Shown: positions 34,848 through 46,223 of the stretch, piece after piece
How the letters are laid out: the number at the start of each line of letters is the position of its first letter
Position numbering within the stretch: position 1 is the stretch's first letter
Origin: Cellulomonas shaoxiangyii
Lineage (GTDB): Bacteria; Actinomycetota; Actinomycetes; Actinomycetales; Cellulomonadaceae
DNA length: 64,000 nt
NCBI RefSeq assembly: GCF_004798685.1
Contig: NZ_CP039291.1
Span: forward strand, 2,728,001 to 2,792,000
Reading direction: 5' to 3'
Notes under the pieces: model-generated
Told to the model about the DNA's origin: nothing
Seen by the model: the letters and a program-made list of their open reading frames with translations, nothing else
Database searches by the model: none
Translations under genes and position numbers: made by a program

Positions 34848-36500
34848 ATGAACCGCCACGACGTCGTGGTCGTCGGTGCCGGCCTCGCGGGCCTGGTCAC
34901 CACCGCCGAGCTGCTCGCCGCGGGGCGGCGCGTGCTGGTGCTCGACGCCGAGCCCCCCGCCGGCCTGGGCGGGCAGGCGTGGTGGTCGTTCGGCGGGCTG
35001 TTCCTCGTCGACTCCCCCGAGCAGAGGCGCCTCGGCGTGCGCGACGGCGCCGACCTCGCGCTCGCGGACTGGCTGGGGTCGGCGGGCTTCGCCGACGACG
35101 GCTCGGACCGGTGGGGCCGCGCGTGGGCCGAGGGGTTCGTCGACTTCGCCGCCGGCGGGATGCGCGACTGGCTGCACCGCCTCGGCGTGCGGTGGTTCCC
35201 GCTCGTGCAGTGGGCCGAGCGCGGCGGGTACCTGGCGGACGGGCACGGCAACTCGGTCCCGCGCTTCCACGTCACGTGGGGCACCGGGCCGGGCGTGCTC
35301 GAGCCGTTCGTGCGCGCGCTGCTCGACGGGCACCGCGCCGGGCGCGTCGAGGTCCGGTTCCGGCACCGCGTCACGGGGCTGGTCGTGACCGACGGACGCG
35401 TGACCGGGGTGCGCGGCGACGTGCTGGCACCCGACCCGGCGCCGCGCGGGGCGCCGTCGGGCCGCACCGCCACGGGGACCTTCGAGGTGGCCGCGCCCGC
35501 CGTCGTCGTCGCGACGGGCGGCATCGGCGCGAACCACGACCTGGTGCGCGCGACGTGGCCGGCCGACGCGGGCCCGCTGCCGGCGCGCATGCTCTCGGGC
35601 GTACCGGACCACGTGGACGGGTCGGGCATCGCGGCGGCGCGGGCGGCCGGGGCGCACGTCGCGCACGCCGCCCGCATGTGGCACTACCCCGAGGGGATCG
35701 CGCACCACTCGCCGGTCTGGTCGCGGCACGGCATCCGGATCCTGGCCGGGCCGAGCTCGCTGTGGCTCGACGCGGACGGCAGCCGCCTGCCGGCGCCCCT
35801 CTTCCCCGGCTTCGACTCCCACGGCGCGCTGCGGCACGTCACGGGCCGCGGGGACGACCACTCGTGGTTCGTGCTCGACCGCACGGTCCTGGGCGCCGAG
35901 CTCGCCCTGTCCGGGTCGGAGCAGAACCCCGACCTCACGGGGCGCAGCGTGCCGCAGCTCCTGCAGCGCGTGCTGCCGGGCGCCGTCGGGCCGGTGGAGG
36001 AGTTCGCGCGGCGCTCGCCGGAGTTCGTGACGGCGGCCACCCCGGCGGAGCTCGCGGCCGGGATGAACGCGCTCACCGGGACCGCCCGCATCGACCCCGA
36101 CCGGCTCGCGCGGACGATCGAGGCGCGCGACGCGCAGGTCGCCACGGGGCTGGGCAAGGACCTGCAGGTGACCGCGACCGCCATGGCGCGGCGCTACGTC
36201 GTGGACCGGCTGGTGCGGGTCGCGCCGCCGCACCGGATGCTCGACCCCGCGCACGGGCCGCTCCACGCCGTGCGCCTGTCGGTCCTCACGCGCAAGACGC
36301 TCGGCGGGCTGGCGACCGACCTCGAGGGGCGCGTGCTGCGCCCCGACGGCGAGGTCCTGCCGGGGCTGTGGGCCGTCGGCGAGGCCGCGGGCTTCGGCGG
36401 CGGCGGCGTGCACGGCCACCGCGCGCTCGAGGGCACGTTCCTCGGCGGCTGCCTGTACACCGGGCGGGTCACCGGACGCGCCCTCGTCGACGCGCTCTGA
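34848..36500 (+). CDS. FAD-binding dehydrogenase (KstD-like/COG3573 type)
   Basis: 550 residues from ATG 34848. N-terminal Rossmann motif VVVGAGLAGLVTTAELL with LDAEPPAGLGGQ; second FAD site near the C-terminus (GLWAVGEAAGFGGGGVHGHR, ALEGTFLGGC). The family includes flavocytochrome c/fumarate reductase and 3-ketosteroid dehydrogenase-like proteins; the substrate is unknown. It sits between glgX and glgP, but nothing in the sequence links it to glucan metabolism. Confidence 0.88.
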   Translation: MNRHDVVVVGAGLAGLVTTAELLAAGRRVLVLDAEPPAGLGGQAWWSFGGLFLVDSPEQRRLGVRDGADLALADWLGSAGFADDGSDRWGRAWAEGFVDFAAGGMRDWLHRLGVRWFPLVQWAERGGYLADGHGNSVPRFHVTWGTGPGVLEPFVRALLDGHRAGRVEVRFRHRVTGLVVTDGRVTGVRGDVLAPDPAPRGAPSGRTATGTFEVAAPAVVVATGGIGANHDLVRATWPADAGPLPARMLSGVPDHVDGSGIAAARAAGAHVAHAARMWHYPEGIAHHSPVWSRHGIRILAGPSSLWLDADGSRLPAPLFPGFDSHGALRHVTGRGDDHSWFVLDRTVLGAELALSGSEQNPDLTGRSVPQLLQRVLPGAVGPVEEFARRSPEFVTAATPAELAAGMNALTGTARIDPDRLARTIEARDAQVATGLGKDLQVTATAMARRYVVDRLVRVAPPHRMLDPAHGPLHAVRLSVLTRKTLGGLATDLEGRVLRPDGEVLPGLWAVGEAAGFGGGGVHGHRALEGTFLGGCLYTGRVTGRALVDAL

Positions 36501-36514
36501 CCGTCGGCCGGCGG

Positions 36515-39085
36515 TCAGCCGGCCGCGGCGACCAGGCCCAGCTCCGCCGGGGAGGTCAGCGACGGGTGCCGCGGCACGACGCGCACGGTGTACCCGAAGG
36601 CGCCGGTGGCGGCCAGCTCGACCTCGCCGGCGTACGCGTACCGACCCGCCTCGAACGCGTCCGTGACCGCGAGCGCGTCGGCCGTGAACGAGGTCAGCTC
36701 GTCGTCGGCGCCCACCGGCCCGTGCACCACCTGCACCTCGACGTCGTCCGGCGTCAGGTCGCCGAGGCCCACCCACGCCTGCACGTGCAGGCGGTCGCCC
36801 ACCTGCGCCGCCCCCTCGACGCCGCCCGAGTCGACGTGGTCCACGTGCACGGCGGGCCACGCCGCCCGCACGCGGGCCTTCCACGCCGCGAGCGCGCGCG
36901 CTCCGGCGAGGTCGTCGGCCCGCAGGTCGGCGCCGGCCGACGCGGCGGGGACGTACAGGTGCGCGACGTAGTCGGCGACCATGCGCGTGGCCTGCACCTT
37001 CGGCCCCAGCGTGGCGAGCGTGTGCCGCACCATCGCCAGCCACCGCCGCGGCACGCCCCGCTCGTCGCGGTCGTAGAACCGCGGGACCACGTGGTGCTCG
37101 AGGACGTCGTAGAGGGCCGTCGCCTCGAACGCGTCGCGCGCGACGGGGTCGTCGACGCCGTCCGCCGTGGGGATCACCCACCCGTTCTCGCCGTCGTACC
37201 ACTCGTCCCACCAGCCGTCGAGGACGGACAGGTTGAGCCCGCCGTTGAGCGCGACCTTCATGCCGGACGTGCCGCAGGCCTCCAGGGGGCGCAGCGGGTT
37301 GTTGAGCCACAGGTCGCACCCGGGGTAGAGCGTCGACGCCATGCGCATGTCGTAGTCCGGCAGGAACACGATGCGGTGGCGCACGTCGTGCTGGTCGGCG
37401 AACGCGACGAGCTCGGCGATGAGCTTCTTGCCGGGCGCGTCGTCCGGGTGCGCCTTGCCGGCGACGACGACCTGCACGGGGTGGTCCGGGTGCAGGAGCA
37501 GCGACCGGAACCGGTCGGGGTCCGCGAGCATGAGCGTGAGCCGCTTGTAGGTGGGGACCCTGCGGGCGAAGCCGATCGTGAGCACGTCGGGCGACAGCAC
37601 GTCGTCGGTCCAGCCGAGCTCGACGTCGGCGGCGCCGCGGTGGCGCCACGACGCGCGGACGCGGTCGCGCGCGTCCGCGACGAGCCGGCCCCGCAGCCAC
37701 CCGCGCACGTCCCACAGCTGCTCGTCCGTGACCCCCTGCCGGCTCGTCCAGCCGGTCCCGGTCGCGAGCTCCTGCGCGCTCATCCGCCCGGCCGCGAGCT
37801 CGGTGAGCTCGGGCGCGACCCACGTCGGCGCGTGCACGCCGTTGGTGACCGACCCGATGGGCACCTCCGCCGCGTCGAACCCGGGCCACAGCGGCGCGAA
37901 CATCTCCCGCGAGACGCGCCCGTGCAGGTGCGAGACGCCGTTCGCGCGCGCCGCGAGCCGCAGGCCCATGACGGCCATGTTGAACGTCAGCGGGTCGCCG
38001 CCCTCGTGGTCCTCCGCGCCGAGCGCCAGCACGTCGGCGGTCGGCAGGTCGTCGTGCTCGACGAGCGCGTCGACGTACCGGCCCACGACCGTCGCCTCGA
38101 AGCGGTCGATCCCCGCGGGCACGGGCGTGTGCGTGGTGAACACCGTCGTCGCGCGCACCACCTCGAGCGCGGTCGGCACGTCGGCGCCGTCCGCGACGAG
38201 CTCGCGCATGCGCTCGACGCCGAGGAAGCCCGCGTGCCCCTCGTTCGTGTGGAAGACGTCGGGCGCCGGTGCCCCGGTCAGCCGCGACCACGCGCGCAGC
38301 GCGCGCACCCCGCCGACGCCCAGGAGCAGCTCCTGCTGCAGCCGGTGCTCCCCGCCGCCGCCGTACAGCCGGTCGGTCACGCGCCGGCCGGCGTCGTCGT
38401 TGGCCGGCACGTCCGAGTCGAGCATCAGCAGCGGGACGCGCCCGACCTGCGCCACCCAGACCTGCGCGTCGAGCGTGCGCGCGCCCGGCAGCGCGAGCCG
38501 CACGGCCGCGGGTGTGCCGTCGTCCTCGCGCAGCAGGGTCAGCGGCAGGTCGTCGGGGTCGAGGACCGGGTACGTCTCGGTCTGCCAGCCGTCGCGGTCC
38601 AGGGCCTGCCGGAAGTAGCCCGAGCGGTAGAGCAGGCCGACGCCGACGAGCGGCACCCCGAGGTCCGACGCGCTCTTGAGGTGGTCGCCGGCGAGGATCC
38701 CCAGCCCGCCCGAGTACTGCGGCAGCGCGGCCGCGAGCCCGAACTCCGGGGAGAAGTACGCCACCGAGCCGGGCAGGGGCCCACCCGCCTGGCGCTGGTA
38801 CCAGCGCGGCTCGTGGCGGTACGCCGCCAGGTCCGCCGCGGCCGCCCGCACGCGCGCGACGAACCGCTCGTCGGCCGCCAGGGCCTCGAGCCGCTCCCGC
38901 GTGAGCGCACCGAGGAAGGCGACGGGGTCGCCGCGGACGGCGTCCCACAGCGCCGGGTCCACGTCGGCCAGCACGGCCCGCGTCGCGGGGTGCCACGACC
39001 AGCGCAGGTTGCGAGCGAGCGTGTCCAGGGGCGCCAGCGGGGCGGGCAGCACGGTGCGGACGGTGAACCGGCGGATCGCTCTCAC
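36515..39085 (-). CDS. glgP: Alpha-glucan phosphorylase
   Basis: 856 residues from GTG 39085 (MRAIRRFTVRTVLPAPLAPL). I prefer this to ATG 39103 because TAGTGT on the minus strand ends 7 bases before it. GT35 family of the short bacterial type: FSPEFGLAAALPQYSGGLG near residues 108-126, GCDLWLNNPLRPLEACG, then PLP Lys in TSGMKVALNGG. It releases glucose 1-phosphate from alpha-glucan. Convergent with the flavin dehydrogenase and divergent from the glgE operon. Confidence 0.95.
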   Translation of the reverse strand: MRAIRRFTVRTVLPAPLAPLDTLARNLRWSWHPATRAVLADVDPALWDAVRGDPVAFLGALTRERLEALAADERFVARVRAAAADLAAYRHEPRWYQRQAGGPLPGSVAYFSPEFGLAAALPQYSGGLGILAGDHLKSASDLGVPLVGVGLLYRSGYFRQALDRDGWQTETYPVLDPDDLPLTLLREDDGTPAAVRLALPGARTLDAQVWVAQVGRVPLLMLDSDVPANDDAGRRVTDRLYGGGGEHRLQQELLLGVGGVRALRAWSRLTGAPAPDVFHTNEGHAGFLGVERMRELVADGADVPTALEVVRATTVFTTHTPVPAGIDRFEATVVGRYVDALVEHDDLPTADVLALGAEDHEGGDPLTFNMAVMGLRLAARANGVSHLHGRVSREMFAPLWPGFDAAEVPIGSVTNGVHAPTWVAPELTELAAGRMSAQELATGTGWTSRQGVTDEQLWDVRGWLRGRLVADARDRVRASWRHRGAADVELGWTDDVLSPDVLTIGFARRVPTYKRLTLMLADPDRFRSLLLHPDHPVQVVVAGKAHPDDAPGKKLIAELVAFADQHDVRHRIVFLPDYDMRMASTLYPGCDLWLNNPLRPLEACGTSGMKVALNGGLNLSVLDGWWDEWYDGENGWVIPTADGVDDPVARDAFEATALYDVLEHHVVPRFYDRDERGVPRRWLAMVRHTLATLGPKVQATRMVADYVAHLYVPAASAGADLRADDLAGARALAAWKARVRAAWPAVHVDHVDSGGVEGAAQVGDRLHVQAWVGLGDLTPDDVEVQVVHGPVGADDELTSFTADALAVTDAFEAGRYAYAGEVELAATGAFGYTVRVVPRHPSLTSPAELGLVAAAG

Positions 39086-39092
39086 CTGCCGC

Positions 39093-39098
39093 ACACTA
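39093..39098 (-). promoter_or_regulatory. -10 box of a leaderless promoter for glgP
   Basis: TAGTGT on the minus strand, 7 bases before GTG 39085. Confidence 0.55.
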
Positions 39099-39204
39099 CG
39101 CATTCACGACCATTCGCACAGCCCTCCGGACCGGTCGATCCGGACATATGTCCGAGTGCGGCGCGGCGCGCCCCCTGCGGATGCCGGGGGCCCGGAGGGA
39201 CGGA

Positions 39205-39210
39205 TAGGTT
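39205..39210 (+). promoter_or_regulatory. -10 box of a leaderless promoter for glgE-treS-mak
   Basis: TAGGTT on the plus strand, 6 bases before GTG 39217. With the glgP box it makes a compact divergent control region between synthesis and breakdown genes. Confidence 0.55.
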
Positions 39211-39216
39211 CGTGGC

Positions 39217-41555
39217 GTGAGGACTCCCCAGCGTCCGCGTCGCACGTCTGCCGCGACGCCCCCCGGTCGGCCCCGCGCCTCCGTGCCCGTCCCGTCGAGC
39301 CCCGAGACCGCTCCCGGCCCCGAGCCGGCGTCGACCCCGCCGGCCGCACCGCCCACCGCACGTGACGTCCCCGCCGACGCAACCGCGGACCGGACCCCAA
39401 CCGCGGCGCCCGCCCGCGGGCCGCAGGCGCCGGACGCCCGGCACGTCGCCCCCACCTCGTCCGCACCCACCCCGTCCGCCCCCACCGCGTCCGCACCGAC
39501 GCCGTCCGTACCGACGCCGTCCGTACCGGTCGGCGCCCAGCTCCCGCCCGCGCTGCCCATCGGCCGCATCCCCGTCGTCGAGGTGTCCCCCGTCGCGGAG
39601 GAGGGCCGCTTCCCCGCGAAGGCGGTCGTCGGCGAGGCCGTCCCGGTGCGCGCGACCGTGTTCCGCGAGGGGCACGACGCCGTCGGCGCCACCGCCGTGC
39701 TCACGCGCCCCGACGGCACGGACCACTCGTGGGCCCGCATGGTCGACGTGGCCCCGGGCCTCGACCGGTTCGAGGCCCGCCTGGTCCCGGACGCGGAGGG
39801 CGACTGGACGTTCCGCGTCGAGGGCTGGTCCGACCCGTACGGCACCTGGTCGCACGACGCCGCCATCAAGGTCGAGGCCGGCGTCGACGTCGAGCTCATG
39901 CTCACGGAGGGCACCCGCGTGCTCACGCGCGCCGCCCGCCGCACGGGCGCCGACGCGATGCCCGAGCGGGACACGCGCACGCTGCTCGACGCCGTCGCGG
40001 GGCTCCAGGACACGACCCGTCCGCCGGCCGCGCGGCTGGCCGCCGGGCTCGCCCCCGACGTGCGTACCGCGCTCGCCCGCACGCCGCTGCGCGACGTCGT
40101 GACGGCGTCCCGCTCCTACCCGCTCGTGGTGGACCGGCCCCTCGCGCTCGCCGGCGCCTGGTACGAGATGTTCCCGCGCTCGCACGGCGCCACGTACGAC
40201 GAGGCCACCGGCCGGTGGACGTCGGGGACGCTGCACACCGCGGCACGCGAGCTGCCGCGCATCGCCGCGATGGGCTTCGACGTCGTGTACCTGACCCCGA
40301 TCCACCCGATCGGCACGTCGCACCGCAAGGGGCGCAACAACGCGCTGACGGCCCAGCCGGGCGACCCGGGCTCGCCGTACGCGATCGGCTCGCCCGACGG
40401 CGGGCACGACGCGATCGAGCCCTCGCTCGGCACGTTCGACGACTTCGACGCGTTCGTGGTGCGCGCCCGCGACCTCGACCTCGAGGTGGCGCTCGACCTC
40501 GCGCTGCAGGCGTCCCCGGACCACCCGTGGGTGCACGAGCACCCGGAGTGGTTCACGACGCGTGCCGACGGGACCATCGCCTACGCCGAGAACCCGCCGA
40601 AGAAGTACCAGGACATCTACCCGCTGAACTTCGACAACGACCCCGAGGGCATCTACGCGGAGATCCGCCGCGTGGTGCAGGTGTGGATCGACCACGGCGT
40701 GACGGCGTTCCGCGTCGACAACCCGCACACCAAGCCGCTGTGGTTCTGGGAGCGTCTGCTGGCGGACGTGCGCCGCGACCACCCGGAGGTCATCTGGCTG
40801 TCCGAGGCGTTCACGCGCCCCGCCATGATGCTCACGCTCGCCAAGATCGGGTTCCACCAGTCGTACACGTACTTCACGTGGCGGAACACGAAGGCCGAGC
40901 TGGAGGAGTACCTCGCCGAGGTCGGCGGTGACCAGGGCGCGTGGATGCGCCCGAGCTTCTGGCCGACGACGCACGACATCCTGCCGCCGTACCTGCAGGC
41001 CACGGGCAGGACGGGCTTCGCCGTGCGCGCCGTGCTCGCGGCCCTCGGTGCACCGACGTGGGGCGTCTACTCGGGCTACGAGCTCGTGGAGAGCGTGCCG
41101 CGGCCGGGCGTCGACGAGCAGATCGACAACGAGAAGTACGAGTTCCGGCCCCGCGACTGGGCGCGCGCCGACGAGCTCGGCATCGCGCTGCTGATCGGCC
41201 GCCTCAACGAGATCCGCCGGGCCCACCCCGCGCTCCAGCAGCTGCGCGACGTGCGGGTGCACCCGACGACGGACGACGCCCTCGTGTGCTTCTCGCGGCA
41301 CCTCGACGCCGAGCACTCGCCCACGGGCCGTGCCGACACGGTGGTCGTGGTGGTCAACCTCGACACGACGGGCGCGCGGGACGGCGTGGTCGAGCTCGAC
41401 CTCGCGTCGTTCGGCCTGCCGACGGACCGTGCCGTCGTCGCGCACGACGTCCTGTCGCGCGAGACCTACGCGTGGACGTCCCACCCGTACGTCCGCCTCG
41501 ACCCGTCGGTCCGCGTCGCGCACGTCGTCCACCTCGAGCACCCGGGCGTGGCGGC

Positions 41556-41559
<4 letters not shown>
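39217..41559 (+). CDS. glgE: Alpha-1,4-glucan:maltose-1-phosphate maltosyltransferase GlgE with a long N-terminal extension
   Basis: 780 residues from GTG 39217. Residues 1-105 are Pro/Ala/Thr-rich and disordered with [10 protein letters not shown] repeats; the family usually starts near residue 106 ([15 protein letters not shown]). The GH13_3 core follows: [21 protein letters not shown], nucleophile Asp in [12 protein letters not shown], acid Glu in [22 protein letters not shown]. It transfers maltose from maltose 1-phosphate to a growing alpha-glucan. First gene of glgE-treS-mak; its stop overlaps treS as GTGA. Confidence 0.95.
39460..39529 (+). repeat. 15-base tandem repeats in the glgE extension
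   Basis: About five units of the form TCCGYNCCNACNSCG (39460, 39475, 39490, 39505, then partial at 39520), encoding [10 protein letters not shown]. Third-base variation shows they are not brand new. Confidence 0.75.
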
Positions 41560-43426
<1,867 letters not shown>

Positions 43427-43430
<4 letters not shown>

Positions 43431-44731
43431 TCCTCGACGCCCGGGACCCCGACGACCTGGACGCCGAGCTCGTCGGGCTCCTGCGCGCGTGGCTGCCCGA
43501 CCGCCGGTGGTTCCCCGTCAAGGGCGCGGCCGCCGAGCTGACGGCCGTCGCCTCGGTCGACCTCGCCGACGACGTGCGGGTGCTGCTCGTGCGCGCCCGC
43601 GCCGGCTCCGTGGACGTGCTGCTGCAGGTGCCCGTCGTCCTGGTGGACGGCGTGACGGGCGGGACCGCGTCGGTCGTCGGCACGGTCGGCACCCGCACCG
43701 TCCTCGACGGTGCGGGGCACGCGGCGTTCCTCGGGGCGCTGCTGGCGCACGCCGACGGGCCGGGTGCGGACGTCGACGTCACAGCGGCGCGCGTGGTGAC
43801 CGGCGAGCAGTCGAACACCTCGGTGATCCTGCCCGACCGGGCGACCGGCGCGCCGGCGGGCATCCTCAAGGTCCTGCGCACCGTCGCCGCGGGCGAGAAC
43901 CCCGACATCGACGTGCCGCGCCGGCTCACCCGGCAGGGCTGGGGCGGCGTGCCGGAGCCGTTGGCGTGGGCGCAGGTCCGCTGGACGCCGGCCGCGGGCG
44001 CGGAGCGTGCCGTCGGCTACCTCGGCGTCATGAGCACGTTCGTGCCCGGCGCCGAGGACGGCTTCGAGCTCGCCTGCCTGCACGCGCGGGAGGGCCGGGC
44101 GTTCGGCGACCTCGCGCGGGAGCTGGGCGAGGTCGTGGCGGGCATGCACGGCGCGCTCGCCGCGGCGTTCGGCACGACGGACGACGCCGCGGGCCCCGCC
44201 GCGGTCTCCGAGGCGCTGACGACGCGTCTCGCGTGGGCCACGGCCGCGGTGCCGGGGCTCGCGGACCGCGCCGAGGGCGTGCGTGCGGTGGCCGCCGAGG
44301 TCGCGGCCCTGCCGGCCACTCCCCCGCGCCAGCGCGTCCACGGCGACCTGCACCTGGGCCAGGTGCTGCGCTCGCGCGGCCGCTGGTTCGTCATCGACTT
44401 CGAGGGCGAGCCGCTCGCCCCGCTCGCCGAGCGCACCCGGCCGGACCTCGCGCTGCGCGACGTCGCCGGCGTCCTGCGCTCGTTCGACTACGCGGCGGCG
44501 GTGGGCGGGCTCACGGGCGACGCGGCGGCCGCGTGGACCGCCGACGCGCGCGAGGCGCTCCTGGCCGGGTACGCGGCGGGGGCCCCGACCGACGTCGACG
44601 ACGCCACGCGCACCCTGCTGCTGCGGGCGCTCGAGCTCGACAAGACGCTCTACGAGGTCGTCTACGAGGCGCGCAACCGCCCCACGTGGGCGCCGATCCC
44701 CGCGGCGGGTCTGGACCGGCTGCTGACCTGA
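43427..44731 (+). CDS. mak: Maltokinase
   Basis: 434 residues from GTG 43427. The N-terminal cap has [11 protein letters not shown]; then an APH-like kinase fold with [20 protein letters not shown] (catalytic) and [12 protein letters not shown] (metal). It phosphorylates maltose to maltose 1-phosphate, the donor of GlgE. Stand-alone, not fused to TreS as in some relatives. Last gene of the operon; 25 bases separate it from the convergent ROK gene. Confidence 0.95.
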
Positions 44732-44756
44732 GCCGGCGCGGGGCCCGTCGCGCGCG

Positions 44757-45998
44757 TCAGGCGCCGGTCGGCAGCTCCGTGAGCGCCTCGACCACCATGC
44801 GGGTGCCGGCCTGCCGGGGGGCGAGCTCGCTCTGCAGCACGAGCGCGGCCCCGCCGACGGCGGCCGCCTCGGACGCGTGCGTCGAGATCGTGACCCGCAC
44901 GGGGTGCGCGCCGCGCGCGAAGAAGCTGCGCGCGAGCCGTTCCTGCACGACCGGGAGGTAGAGCGAGCCCGCGAGCGCGAACGACGGCCCGGTGAGGACC
45001 ACGAGGTCGAGGTCGAGGACGTTGGCGAGGGTCTGCGCCGCGACGCCGAGGTACTCGGCGGAGGCGCGCAGCAGCCGCATCGGCTCCGCCTCGCCGCGCG
45101 CGGCCGCCCGGGCGAGCGCCGCGAAGTCCTCGGACACCCCGCGCCCGGGCAGCACGACGCCGGCCGCGCGGGCCTGCGCGACGACGGCCGCGGGGCCGGC
45201 GAACGCCTCGACGCAGCCCCGGCTGCCGCACCAGCACTCGGGCCCGTCGAGCGCGACGCACACGTGGCCGATCTCGCCGGCGTTCGAGCTGCGGCCGCGG
45301 TACACCGTGCCGTCCACGACGATCCCCGCGCCGATGCCGGTGCCCATGTAGAGCGTGGCGCACGCCGCCCCGGTGGCGACCCCGCCGGACCAGTACTCCC
45401 CCACCGCGGCGGCCGTCGCGTCGTTGTCGAGCAGGACGGGCAGCCCCGTGGCGTCGCCGATCGCCGCGGCGAGCGGGAACTCGGCCCAGTGCTGCATCAC
45501 CGGCGGGGTGAGCGTCATGCCGGTGGTCATCGAGATGGGCCCGGGCGACACGACGCCGACGCCGAGCACGAGGGCGGGGTCGATGCCGGTGCGGGTCACG
45601 GTCGTCGCGATCTCCGCGGCGATGCGGGCGACGACGTCACGGGGGTCGTCGGCACCCGCGCCGGGCCGCCGCCAGCGGGCGACGACGGCGCCGCCGAGGT
45701 TCGCGATGACGTAGGTGATGCCGGCGTGGTCGAGGTGGACCCCGACCGCGTAGCGCGCGTACGGGTCGAGCCGCAGGAGCATGCGCGGCTTGCCGCCGGT
45801 CGACTCCGCACGCCCGGCCTCGACGACCAGCCCCTCGTCGATGAGGCGGCGCACGACGGTGGACACCGTCGCGGCGGTCAGGCCCGTCGCGCGCGTGAGC
45901 TCCACCCGGCTGATCGTGCCGGCGGCGCGGATGACGTCGAGGATCGCCGCCCCGCTGCTGGCGTGGGCGGCGCCGAGTCCCGGCTGCGCACCGTTCAC
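44757..45998 (-). CDS. ROK-family sugar-responsive repressor
   Basis: 413 residues from GTG 45998, with GGAGG four bases upstream. Winged HTH at residues 25-60 (TRATGLTAATVSTVV). ROK core: DNDATAAAVGEYW, MGTGIGAG and the zinc motif CWCGSRGCVEAF. Members lacking kinase function act as repressors released by sugar or sugar phosphate. It is divergent from the sugar ABC operon and is the obvious candidate to bind the shared elements at 46104-46132 and 51740-51768. Confidence 0.92.
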   Translation of the reverse strand: MNGAQPGLGAAHASSGAAILDVIRAAGTISRVELTRATGLTAATVSTVVRRLIDEGLVVEAGRAESTGGKPRMLLRLDPYARYAVGVHLDHAGITYVIANLGGAVVARWRRPGAGADDPRDVVARIAAEIATTVTRTGIDPALVLGVGVVSPGPISMTTGMTLTPPVMQHWAEFPLAAAIGDATGLPVLLDNDATAAAVGEYWSGGVATGAACATLYMGTGIGAGIVVDGTVYRGRSSNAGEIGHVCVALDGPECWCGSRGCVEAFAGPAAVVAQARAAGVVLPGRGVSEDFAALARAAARGEAEPMRLLRASAEYLGVAAQTLANVLDLDLVVLTGPSFALAGSLYLPVVQERLARSFFARGAHPVRVTISTHASEAAAVGGAALVLQSELAPRQAGTRMVVEALTELPTGA

Positions 45999-46103
45999 GC
46001 GTCCTCCCGTCGTCCTGCTCGTCCACCTGCGTCGTCGCGCGATCCCGGCGGAGCGCGCCCCTAACGATATGGACACGGCGACGGGTCGGCGGCGACACGC
46101 CCG

Positions 46104-46132
46104 TTGACTTACTTTGTTCAGCGGCCTAAGAA
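46104..46132 (+). promoter_or_regulatory. promoter plus putative ROK operator for the sugar ABC operon
   Basis: -35 TTGACT (46104-46109), exactly 17 bases, -10 TAAGAA (46127-46132). The spacer carries ACTTTGTTCA, nearly the same as in the element at 51740-51768. An A/T-rich island in very GC-rich DNA. A repressor here would block both boxes. Confidence 0.75.
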
Positions 46133-46223
46133 TCGACTCCGGCGCGCGGACCGGGCCCCGGCCCGGCCGCCACGCACCTGCGGCCGGCACACCGAGGTGG
46201 CGGCCACGACGAGAGGACCAGGG

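Noticed and set aside
32457..38996. A 2179-codon open frame on the minus strand, and similar very long frames across the window (for example 19465-25152 plus, 34979-39220 plus)
   Set aside because: They run antisense or out of frame to well-recognised genes, are Arg/Gly/Ala-rich, and have no domains; high GC content removes stop codons.
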